From Verrucomicrobiota bacterium (GTDB lineage Bacteria > Verrucomicrobiota > Verrucomicrobiia > Limisphaerales > UBA9464): DNA of 64,000 bases. Below, one piece after another: positions 26,495 through 33,825 of the stretch (the first letter of the stretch is position 1; each line of letters begins with the position of its first letter). Below the pieces are notes generated by a model, which saw nothing but the letters and a program-made list of their open reading frames with translations, made no database searches and was not told the DNA's origin. The stretch spans positions 98,740 to 162,739 of the forward strand of contig CANGKZ010000010.1 in assembly GCA_947454705.1 (NCBI GenBank), given 5' to 3'. Both the position numbers and the translations under genes were made by a program.

Positions 26495-27948
26495 TAGGTG
26501 GGAGATGAAGGAGAAGAGTCGGAGCTCGGGGCGGTCTCCTTGGAAACGCGCGGAAGGTGAACGCGGAAACAACTGCCGCGTCCTTCAACGCTTTCCACCT
26601 CAACCCGACCTCGATGCACCGCGCAGATGGACCGGACAATCGAAAGTCCAATCCCAGATCCCCCTCCCTCCCGGTTTCGGGAGGCATCCACGCGAAAAAA
26701 ACGTTCAAACACCCGCGGCAGGGCCGAGGCGGGAATTCCGATGCCGGTGTCCCGCACCTCAAGCACGGCCTCGGTCTCGGTGCCGCGAACCAGAATCGAC
26801 ACGCTCCCGCCCGCTGGGGTGTATTTGAAAGCGTTGTCGAGCAGGTTGACGATCACCTGCTTCAAACGGGCCCGGTCCCCTTCGATCCAGATGCCTTCGC
26901 GAAGCATGAGCTGCACTGCAGAGTCGCAGGACAACTTCAACCCCTTGTCCTCGGCCAAAAGGCGCATCTGCTCCGCGGTCGAGCTCGCCAGAAAACTTAG
27001 GTCCAGCGGAGTCCACTCGGTGTGAATTCTTCCAGCATCCAGCCGCGACAAGGCGAACAGGTTCTCCACAAGCTTCGCCAGCCGCTCCACTTCATCGAGC
27101 AGTGATGCGACGGAATCCCGGAACCGGCCATGGGTGGATTCCCGATTCAGAGCCTCCAGCTCCCCACGCAGCACCGTCAGCGGAGTCCGCAGCTCATGGG
27201 AGGCGTCATCCAGAAAACGACGATTGTACTGAAAGGCCTCGTCCAGCCGCGCAATCATCCGGTTCAGGGACCGCGAGAGCTCGGCAAACTCATCCTCCGT
27301 CGACGGCTCGGGAAGGCGCTCGCTCAGGTTTCGCGACGTGATCAGCTCCGCACTGCGCGTCAGTTCTCCAATCGGCTTCAACGCCCGATCCACCAACAGG
27401 AATCCACCGGCGAAGGCAACGGCTCCGATAATTACAAATCCAAGCCCCAGCGTGATCATGAACCTTCGCTGCTCCTCCCCGACCGCTCCGAGGGAGCTTC
27501 CGGTGGAGACGCGAACCAGCCGTGCTCCGCTGCTCGATTCCACCGTGGTGAGAAGAAGGTCGCTGGCACCCACGCCAGAAATCGTACGTGTCCCCTGCTC
27601 GATGAGGTCGTTCGGGATCAGCAAGGGATCGAAGCTTTGATCCTGCGGTGCTCCCGATCGGTACAGCAACCGCCCCTGGCGATCGGCGATCGAAATAAAG
27701 CGGTCAGTGGCTTCAGGAGCGAAGCTCAGCGTGATCACCTCTTTCAAATCCGCCCTCCCGGATTCCAGGGTCCGCAACGCCACGCCAGCAATACGCAGTG
27801 CACGGGCACGCTGCGTTGTGGCCAGCGTGCGCTCAAGATGGTGTTGAAACCCCGCCAGCACGAGCAGCGCCGTGACGGCAAAAAGGACCAGCATCCAGGT
27901 GCCGTACCAAGTCATCGCCCGCGCCCGTAGCGAACGCGGCCGGTTCAT
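26494..27948 (-). CDS. Two-component sensor histidine kinase of the efflux operon
   Basis: A kinase of 484 residues. TM1 is about 14-34, followed by a periplasmic domain to about 160, TM2 about 163-186, HAMP about 187-238, HisKA with DDASHELRTPLTVLRGE (His251), and the HATPase_c boxes NLLDNAFKYTPAG, VRDTGIGIPASALPRVFERF and GSGIGLSIVRSI. This is the CusS/HeavyM-like or EnvZ class. Its start overlaps the regulator gene by 4 bases and it leads directly into the pump genes, so it most likely senses a pump substrate or envelope stress and controls this operon. Confidence 0.93.
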   Translation of the reverse strand: MNRPRSLRARAMTWYGTWMLVLFAVTALLVLAGFQHHLERTLATTQRARALRIAGVALRTLESGRADLKEVITLSFAPEATDRFISIADRQGRLLYRSGAPQDQSFDPLLIPNDLIEQGTRTISGVGASDLLLTTVESSSGARLVRVSTGSSLGAVGEEQRRFMITLGLGFVIIGAVAFAGGFLLVDRALKPIGELTRSAELITSRNLSERLPEPSTEDEFAELSRSLNRMIARLDEAFQYNRRFLDDASHELRTPLTVLRGELEALNRESTHGRFRDSVASLLDEVERLAKLVENLFALSRLDAGRIHTEWTPLDLSFLASSTAEQMRLLAEDKGLKLSCDSAVQLMLREGIWIEGDRARLKQVIVNLLDNAFKYTPAGGSVSILVRGTETEAVLEVRDTGIGIPASALPRVFERFFRVDASRNREGGGSGIGLSIVRSICAVHRGRVEVESVEGRGSCFRVHLPRVSKETAPSSDSSPSSPT

Positions 27949-28631
27949 GCCGGATCCTCCGAATCATCCCCGAGGCTGTAACCCGCCCCACGAATGGTCC
28001 GGATCAACTTTTGCTCGAAGGGATCATCCACCTTTGACCGAAGATGCCGCACGTACACATCCACGATGTTGGTCAACCCCTCGAAGCTCTCATCCCAAAC
28101 ATGCTCCATGATCATCGTTCGGGTCAGAACGCGTCCCGGGTTTGAGGACAGGTACTCCAGAAGCGAATACTCCTTGGAGGTCAGCTCGATCTTTTTCCCC
28201 GCACGCCGCACCTGTTGGGTCAATCGGTCGATCTCCAGATCCCCAACCCGCACCACGTGCCCGCGTCCCGCCGGTGGACGCCGCAGCAGGGCGCGAACCC
28301 GCGCAAGGAGTTCCGCAAATGCGAAGGGCTTGGTGAGATAGTCGTCCGCCCCCAGCTCCAGATTCTCCACTTTGTCTGCAGTGGCCGCACGGGCCGTCAG
28401 GACCAACACGGCGGTGGATGAGCCCTTTTTCCGAAGTCGGCGAAGCACCTCGGTTCCGCTCATCCCTGGGAGCAGCAGATCGAGGATCACCAGATCGTAC
28501 TCCACCTCATTCATCATCCGCCACGCCGTCGGCCCATCGCCGGCAATATCGACGGCAAAGCGCTCGGACCGCAGGCCCCGGGCCACCACATCCGCCACCT
28601 TCCGTTCATCTTCAGCAATGAGGAGTCGCAT
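27945..28631 (-). CDS. OmpR-family response regulator of the efflux operon
   Basis: 228 residues with an N-terminal receiver domain (Asp51 as the phosphate site in VILDLLLPGMSG, Lys in LTKPFAF) and a C-terminal winged helix (REYS-like LTSKEYSLLEYLSSNPGRVL and VDVYVRHLRSKVDDPFE). It is CusR/CopR-like. As the first gene of RR-HK-adaptor-RraA-RND-TolC it is expected to autoregulate the operon; the repeats at 28662-28747 are candidate binding sites. The ATG is at 28631. Confidence 0.94.
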   Translation of the reverse strand: MRLLIAEDERKVADVVARGLRSERFAVDIAGDGPTAWRMMNEVEYDLVILDLLLPGMSGTEVLRRLRKKGSSTAVLVLTARAATADKVENLELGADDYLTKPFAFAELLARVRALLRRPPAGRGHVVRVGDLEIDRLTQQVRRAGKKIELTSKEYSLLEYLSSNPGRVLTRTMIMEHVWDESFEGLTNIVDVYVRHLRSKVDDPFEQKLIRTIRGAGYSLGDDSEDPA

Positions 28632-28661
28632 CGTTGTTACCCCAATACACTAGCACCCGGG

Positions 28662-28747
28662 GATTAACGAACGGTGAATCGAGGATTAAAACGAGTTCGC
28701 GGAACCCCACATTTTGTGCGGTTTTTGACGATTGAAGATTAAAACGA
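28662..28747 (-). promoter_or_regulatory. Phased GATTAA-type repeats upstream of the efflux operon
   Basis: Three direct repeats lie in the gap between the efflux operon and the divergent lipoprotein gene: GATTAACGA at 28662, GATTAAAACGA at 28684 and GATTAAAACGA at 28737. The spacings of 22 and 53 bases are near whole numbers of helical turns, so they could be sites for the adjacent OmpR-type regulator. Confidence 0.45.
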
Positions 28748-28870
28748 TTCACCTCTTCCCTCGTCACCGGGCGCGTCCACGCCTCCCACGGAGTCCGCGA
28801 CAGCCTCCGGCCACATTAAATTCTTTTCAGACACTTTTCCGCGTCGTGCGGGTGCGTAATCAATCACGGC

Positions 28871-29305
28871 ATGTTTGCTGATCGCACCTGCGGAACCATC
28901 GCCATCGCCCTGGGCTTTTTCTTAATTGCGGCCTCCGGATGCGCCTCCCGTCCCGCGGTGACTGAGCTCGCCGAATTCGGTCCCAGCGGATTGAGCCTCC
29001 CGCTGCCGAAGGATCCGTCGATCGGCACGCTGGTTGTGTACACCGCCCGCGATCCATTCCGCAGCAATCCCAGCGCACCGGAGCGCGTCCAATACAGCGA
29101 CTACGAAATCCGATCCGCCGACGGCACCCTGCTCCAGACCGTGAAAAACGGATCCGACACCGTGTGGGAAGGCCCCGCCACCGTGTCCCTTCCGGCGGGG
29201 AAATATCGGATCAATGCCCGGGCGGCAAACGTCGGTCGGATCACCGCGCCTGTCCGGATCGAAGGGAATCACTGCACCACCGTGCACCTCGATCCGCCGC
29301 AATGA
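28871..29305 (+). CDS. Small lipoprotein of unknown function
   Basis: A 144-residue protein whose signal peptide ends in the lipobox AASGC (Cys24). The mature part is short and beta-rich, with ASRPAVTELAEFGPSGL, IGTLVVYTARDPF, YEIRSADGTLLQTVKNGSD and LPAGKYRINARAA. The last segment resembles a carboxypeptidase-regulatory-like or Ig-like beta sandwich ('LPAGKYxI'). It is probably anchored in the outer membrane. It is divergent from the efflux regulator and convergent with the next gene. I do not recognise the family. Confidence 0.75.
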   Translation: MFADRTCGTIAIALGFFLIAASGCASRPAVTELAEFGPSGLSLPLPKDPSIGTLVVYTARDPFRSNPSAPERVQYSDYEIRSADGTLLQTVKNGSDTVWEGPATVSLPAGKYRINARAANVGRITAPVRIEGNHCTTVHLDPPQ

Positions 29306-29350
29306 TTCCGCAGAGGCAAGAACCAACAGCCCTTCGGTCGAGCATTCCGC

Positions 29351-29374
29351 TGAACCCTCAAGGCTCAGGGTTCA
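29351..29374. other. Hairpin between convergent genes
   Basis: TGAACCCT (29351-29358) and AGGGTTCA (29367-29374) form an 8-bp stem that includes the stop of the minus-strand gene. There is no T run on either side, so at most it is a weak terminator. Confidence 0.35.
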
Positions 29375-29962
29375 ACGCACCCGTCCACGGATTCGCGATT
29401 CCACATCCCACGCCGCGCTTCCATAGCGGGATTTGAACAATTCTTCCTCCGTGGGCGGACGCACCACCCCGGGAGTCCATCGGTGAGGCAGATCCGGGAT
29501 CCCTTCAGCGCCGCCGACCTGGATTGCGCTCGCGATTCCCTCCGCCCCCCGGGTCTCCCCGCTGCGAACCACGGCCCCAGCACCGGCGATCGCGCCTTCG
29601 CGCCCCAACTCCGTCGCGGCCGCAGGCGTTGGAAGCCGAATCGGGGTCTGTGAAACCGACGTGCCGGCGTTGGCATCAACCCTCCCAGCTGCCGATGGAA
29701 CGCCGCCCAGGATGAGACACCGCGTCGCTCCGCCCTCGCTCACCCAGGCGCGGCGCTGCTTGAAATCCACTGCCTCAAATTTGATACCAGCGCGTTCCTC
29801 GTTCAGCGAAAGCGTGACGCTCCCCGTTCCCTGCGCCATCGAGATGTAGGCCCACACACGCCCCCCTGACCGGGTCAGCCCGGTGAGGGTAAGCTCCGAG
29901 GCCACCCCGCCGTGGCAGGAGCAGATCAGCCCCGCGAGGAGGAGTGGAAAACGTCGGCGCAT
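29372..29962 (-). CDS. Secreted protein of unknown function
   Basis: A 196-residue protein starting at ATG 29962 with a signal peptide (RRRFPLLLAGLICSCHGGVAS). The first 60 mature residues look like a small beta domain (LTLTGLTRSGGRVWAYISM ... VDFKQRRAWVSEGGATRCLI), in the style of type II secretion GspC-like or SH3-like pieces. The rest is Ala/Gly-rich linker. I do not recognise the family. Much longer frames on this strand that run through 31012 are shadows of the plus-strand gene. Confidence 0.55.
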   Translation of the reverse strand: MRRRFPLLLAGLICSCHGGVASELTLTGLTRSGGRVWAYISMAQGTGSVTLSLNEERAGIKFEAVDFKQRRAWVSEGGATRCLILGGVPSAAGRVDANAGTSVSQTPIRLPTPAAATELGREGAIAGAGAVVRSGETRGAEGIASAIQVGGAEGIPDLPHRWTPGVVRPPTEEELFKSRYGSAAWDVESRIRGRVR

Positions 29963-30193
29963 CGATGCCCGGATAGGGCCCGAAAGCGCCGGGTTCAAGT
30001 AACGAGGCGGCAACAAAACAGATGACCTCACCAAAAAAGTCCTTTGAAAACGCATCGCCCGCGCCGCTGGGGTTGGCCGAAAACTGGACCCGACCGCATG
30101 GCCGATGAGTGGGATGCCATGGCTTCGAAACGAGGGTGAACCCTTCCGCTCCGGATACTCTGCCCGGACTGTCAAACGATTGAGATCACTGTC
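29963..30193. promoter_or_regulatory. Leader region of the secreted-protein cluster
   Basis: About 230 bases without a gene, upstream of the exported protein at 30194. No clear -35/-10, repeat or terminator was recognised. The promoter for the 30194 gene presumably lies here. Confidence 0.2.
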
Positions 30194-31165
30194 ATGAAGT
30201 CCCCCTTCCTTTCCACCGCCCTCGTCCTGCTCGCCGGATCCGCGTCCGTGCACGCCGCCCCGTTCCTCTATCAGTACACCAACAACCCGCCCGACATCCT
30301 CCTCGGAATCCGCCAGACCGGAGGATCCTCGGAGCTCGTGGTCAACCTGGGCACCGCAGCGCGGTTCTACTCGGCTCCGGCGGGATCCACCTTTGCGATC
30401 CGTGAGTTCACCCCGGCCCAGTTGAACGCAACCGTGGCCGGGTTGGATGGCGTCGGCGTGGCGGTATTCGGAGCCGCACGATCCGCCGGCGATCCGCTGC
30501 GCCCGGCCCAAACCCTCTGGGTCACCTCCCCGCGGGCCGACGTCTCCACGCCGACCGATGCCTGGGTTCGTCAATCCTCCTTCGGTCTGGGAGGCACCGC
30601 CGCGAAAATCACCAGCGTGGGCAGCGGCATCGCCAGCCTCAGCAGCCTGAACACACCCGGGGCTTTGAACACCGCCTCCGCGATGGTCACCCCCGCCGGG
30701 TACCAAAACGGATACGGCTCCTACCTCGGAGCCGGTAACTTCAAGGGCACCTTTCAGGGCACCATTGAAGGCATCACACCGACCGACTTCGCGGCCGGGA
30801 CCGCGCCGTTGCGACTTGATTTCTACGAGATCCGCCCGGGCTCGGGAGCCTCGCTGGCCCTGGGATGGTTTGATTTCAAGCCCGACGGAACCCTCACCTT
30901 CACCGCCGCGGGCGGAACCGATCCCGTGCCTGCCCCGGCCCCGCTGATCACCGGCATCAGCCGCAACGCTGCGGCCACCACGATCACCTTCACCACCGTC
31001 GCCGGAGCCCAATACACCCTGCTCCAGTCGCCCGCCGCGCTGGATGCCACGCCGTCCAAGTGGACCCCGGTCGGCACCCCGGCCGCAGGCACGGGCGCCC
31101 CGGTTTCCATCACCGTGAATTCCGACGGCACCTCCGGCTTCTTCGCCGTTCAGGCCACGCCCTGA
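30194..31165 (+). CDS. Secreted protein, paralog of the PEP-CTERM protein at 31442
   Basis: A 323-residue protein with a signal peptide (STALVLLAGSASVHAA). Residues about 25-245 match the neighbouring 31442-32284 protein, sharing DILLGIRQTGGSSELVVNLG versus DLLLGLRQAGGASTVLINLG, WVRQSSFGLGGTAAKI versus WTRQSSFGLGNTAAKI, and the LDFYEIRPGSG/LDLYQITPGSG turn. Instead of a PEP-CTERM tail it ends in an Ig/FN3-like domain (ITFTTVAGAQYTLLQSPAAL ... ) common at the C-terminus of verrucomicrobial secreted proteins. Function unknown; a surface or matrix protein is likely. Confidence 0.75.
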   Translation: MKSPFLSTALVLLAGSASVHAAPFLYQYTNNPPDILLGIRQTGGSSELVVNLGTAARFYSAPAGSTFAIREFTPAQLNATVAGLDGVGVAVFGAARSAGDPLRPAQTLWVTSPRADVSTPTDAWVRQSSFGLGGTAAKITSVGSGIASLSSLNTPGALNTASAMVTPAGYQNGYGSYLGAGNFKGTFQGTIEGITPTDFAAGTAPLRLDFYEIRPGSGASLALGWFDFKPDGTLTFTAAGGTDPVPAPAPLITGISRNAAATTITFTTVAGAQYTLLQSPAALDATPSKWTPVGTPAAGTGAPVSITVNSDGTSGFFAVQATP

Positions 31166-31197
31166 TCCCCGGGGTATCCCCGGATTGGGTTACCTCT

Positions 31198-31226
31198 GCG
31201 TGACGCCGCCCCACCCGGCGTCACGC
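31198..31226 (+). terminator. Hairpin after the first secreted-protein gene, possible terminator
   Basis: GCGTGACGCCG (31198-31208) pairs perfectly with CGGCGTCACGC (31216-31226) around a 7-base loop, 33 bases after the stop. No T tract follows, so it is a strong stem but an imperfect intrinsic terminator. Confidence 0.45.
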
Positions 31227-31441
31227 GTTCGAAACAAACCGCCAAACGCTGATCCAACTCGCGCCATTTGCTGAGGAAAACAGCGTCCGGGTTCCAAGAT
31301 CGATACAGGCGCAAACACGACAGTTCGTGGCCTCCAACTGACGGTGGGATCCCGGGCAACCGGCAGAATCGCACGACCCAGCGGGAACTGTTTTCGCCGG
31401 GAACGCAGACAACACACCTCTCGCCAAAACCCACGGAAGCC

Positions 31442-32284
31442 ATGCAATTCCAACCCCTCCAGGCCCGACGCACGCACGTCGTCGCCTTCGCCGCAGGCCT
31501 CGCCCTGTGCTCTTCCCTCACCGCGGTCGGACAATCCTTCAAGTACAACGACACCGATCTTCTCCTCGGCCTTCGCCAGGCCGGCGGAGCGAGCACGGTG
31601 CTGATCAACCTCGGCTCTGCGTCGCAGTTCTACAACGCGAAGCCCGGATCCACCTTCGATGTCGGCAATGCCGCCAGCATCTACGTGGCCGGTAGCCGTG
31701 CCTTCGGCGGCCTGTCCGGATTGCAGTACTCCATCACCGGCACGCTTCGCAGCTCGGCCAATGCCACCGCGAGCACTCCGGTTCAGACCCTCTGGGCCAC
31801 GCGCGAAAGCATTGATCTCGCCACCGCGAGCGATCCCTGGACCCGCCAATCCTCCTTCGGCCTCGGCAACACCGCGGCGAAGATCCAGACCATGGGCAAC
31901 CTTGCCGTGAGCTACGGCAGCGTGAACGTCGCGAGCATCGACGCGCAGACGATCATCATCCCTGCGGCCGACGGCGACAGCTACAGCCGCTGGGTGGGCA
32001 GTGGCACCTCCGGCAACGGCGCCGTGGGCAATTTCAACAACACTTTTCAGGGCAACGTCGAGGGCAAGACCCCGGCCGTGTTCTCCGGCACCACCACCAG
32101 CCGTCTCGATCTCTACCAGATCACTCCCGGCTCCGGCGACGCCAGCAACCTCGGTTACTTCCAGTTCAACGGATCGGGCAAGCTGACCTTCACCGCCACC
32201 TCCGTTCCGGAACCCGGCACCTGGGCTCTGCTCGGTGTGGGATCCGTGGTCCTGTTCTTCGCCGGCCGCCGCAATCGCCGCTAA
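31442..32284 (+). CDS. PEP-CTERM sorting-signal protein
   Basis: 280 residues with a signal peptide (FAAGLALCSSLTAVGQ) and the C-terminal tripartite signal VPEPGTWALLGVGSVVLFF followed by AGRRNRR: the V-PEP motif, a hydrophobic helix and a basic tail. Such proteins are processed by an exosortase and placed in or through the outer envelope. No exosortase gene is in the window. The mature domain is the same as in the preceding gene. The ATG at 31442 directly begins the signal peptide; the open frame extends upstream without family support. Confidence 0.9.
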   Translation: MQFQPLQARRTHVVAFAAGLALCSSLTAVGQSFKYNDTDLLLGLRQAGGASTVLINLGSASQFYNAKPGSTFDVGNAASIYVAGSRAFGGLSGLQYSITGTLRSSANATASTPVQTLWATRESIDLATASDPWTRQSSFGLGNTAAKIQTMGNLAVSYGSVNVASIDAQTIIIPAADGDSYSRWVGSGTSGNGAVGNFNNTFQGNVEGKTPAVFSGTTTSRLDLYQITPGSGDASNLGYFQFNGSGKLTFTATSVPEPGTWALLGVGSVVLFFAGRRNRR

Positions 32285-32360
32285 CCCTCCCTTCAACGCA
32301 ATTCAATTCAGTCCAGCACCTCTTCGCAGCGCGACACACTTCAAACCCTGATTCATCACC

Positions 32361-33443
32361 ATGAACCAAATCCTCAAGACAGCAGCCCTCGCCACCGCCG
32401 TCGTCGGCCTCACGGTCGTCGCCCAGGCTCAGGTGGAAATCCGCATCACCGGATCCACCGCCTTCCGCGCCACCACCTACGCGGCGATCCGCAACCTCTA
32501 CGGAGCCAACCTCACCGGCCAGAACCCCGCCCACGACGCCAGCGGCAAGAACCAGGTCACCTGGGCCGGCACGATCCCCGCCCTCTTCGGAGCCCAGACC
32601 GTCACCGTCCGCGCCAGCTACAGCGGCTCGGTGGAAGGCATCCAGTCCCTGGTGCTCGGCAACAATGAAACCTTCCTCGCTTCCTCAAACGCCGGCGACA
32701 CCAACACCGTTGCGGGTCCGGCCGATATTGCCCTGTCGGATGTGTTCCAATCCACCACCGACTTCACCTCGCCGTTGCTCTCCGACACCAAGCTTGGCAT
32801 CGTGAGTTTCGCATGGGTTCGCAGCGTCACCACCCCGACTTCTGTCAGCAACATCACCCACCAGCTCGCCCAGCAGTTCCTCGCCACCGGCGACCTGCCC
32901 ATCGGCCAGTTCACCGGGGATCTCACGCAGACCCAGGACATCTACCTGGTCGGCCGCAACAAGCTCTCCGGCACCCGTATCACGGCTCAGGCCGACTGCG
33001 GATACGGTGGCAATGCCGATGCCCAGCTCTGGCAGCTCGACGGCGCCGGCGGCACTGTGGGAACCACCTTCGTTCAGAGCTCCGGCTTCGCCTCCGGCGG
33101 TAATGCCGCCGCGGTGCTGAAGGTTGCCACAGCAGCGAATCCTTCACTCTCCTACCTCGGCGTCAGCGATGCCCTCGGCGTGAACGGCGGAGCGAATATG
33201 CTCACCTTCAACGGTGTTCCCTTCAGCGTCACCAACGTCTGGAACGGCAACTACAGCTTCTGGGGCTATGAACACGCCTTCCTAAAGCCCGGCGTGGGCG
33301 CCAACGCCAAGAAGTTCGTGCAGGACGCTGCCGGCCTGAAGACTGCGATCGACACCCTGCTCCTCACCTCCACGGGCAACACTGCCCTCTCCAAGATGAA
33401 GGTCGCCCGCAACGCCGACGGCGGCCCGATCTTCCCGCAGTGA
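32361..33443 (+). CDS. Periplasmic-binding-protein-like secreted protein
   Basis: 360 residues with a signal peptide (AALATAVVGLTVVAQAQ) and a mature N-terminus EIRITGSTAFRATTYAAIRN. This resembles the anion-binding start of PstS-type binding proteins (compare VKGSDTLVVLAQKWAE in pstS here), followed by ADIALSDVFQSTT in the place of the usual ad...S motif. The protein is longer than PstS and has no transport genes beside it. It could bind phosphate or another anion on the cell surface, or use the fold otherwise. It lies upstream of the terminator at 33490 and so probably ends this transcript. Confidence 0.7.
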   Translation: MNQILKTAALATAVVGLTVVAQAQVEIRITGSTAFRATTYAAIRNLYGANLTGQNPAHDASGKNQVTWAGTIPALFGAQTVTVRASYSGSVEGIQSLVLGNNETFLASSNAGDTNTVAGPADIALSDVFQSTTDFTSPLLSDTKLGIVSFAWVRSVTTPTSVSNITHQLAQQFLATGDLPIGQFTGDLTQTQDIYLVGRNKLSGTRITAQADCGYGGNADAQLWQLDGAGGTVGTTFVQSSGFASGGNAAAVLKVATAANPSLSYLGVSDALGVNGGANMLTFNGVPFSVTNVWNGNYSFWGYEHAFLKPGVGANAKKFVQDAAGLKTAIDTLLLTSTGNTALSKMKVARNADGGPIFPQ

Positions 33444-33489
33444 TCAGTCCGGTTTGAATCCGGCAAGTGCTGACAAAATCAATTCATCG

Positions 33490-33525
33490 CAGGGCGCGGA
33501 TTTACCTCCGCGCCCTGTTTCTTTT
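33490..33525 (+). terminator. Strong intrinsic terminator
   Basis: CAGGGCGCGGA (33490-33500), loop TTTACC, and TCCGCGCCCTG (33507-33517) form a perfect 11-bp stem followed by TTTCTTTT. It ends the secreted-protein transcript and separates it from the AraC/TpsB gene. Confidence 0.95.
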
Positions 33526-33825
33526 CCGGGGTAGAAACGACAAACCGCAGAGGCGCGGAGGCGCAGAGTAAGAACCTGGTAGAAATCGGAACCAACCGCT
33601 CTCCAGCATCGAACCGCCGGAGGGATTGAATTTGGAAAGCATGAAAGCAGGCCCCCGAAGGAAGACTCATCCAGCATCCTCCGCCATCTTTCACGATCTT
33701 CGATCTCCGATCTCCCATCTCCGATTCCCCCTCCGCCGCGTGTCACCCAGCGGACGGGAATGTTTCCGGTTTGTCATACTCCCGCCGTTTCGCCGTAACC
33801 GCGTGTCCGCACTCTGGGCACCTGC
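33526..33825. repeat. Intergenic repeats upstream of the AraC-TpsB gene
   Basis: No gene is seen. The stretch holds an ACCGCAGAGGCGCGGAGGCG type piece near 33543, then GATTGAATTTGGAAAGCATG-AAAGCAGG near 33624-33651, which recurs at 63453-63480. A run of CGATCTCCGATCTCCCATCT pieces follows at about 33698-33723 (family E, also at 40681-40735 and 43219-43244). The promoter for the following gene must lie between these and the TTG at 33826. Confidence 0.6.

Noticed and set aside
29372..31012. A 546-codon minus-strand frame from 31012
   Set aside because: Only the end from 29962 has a signal peptide and codon pattern of a gene. The upstream part is a GC-rich shadow of the plus-strand 30194-31165 gene.
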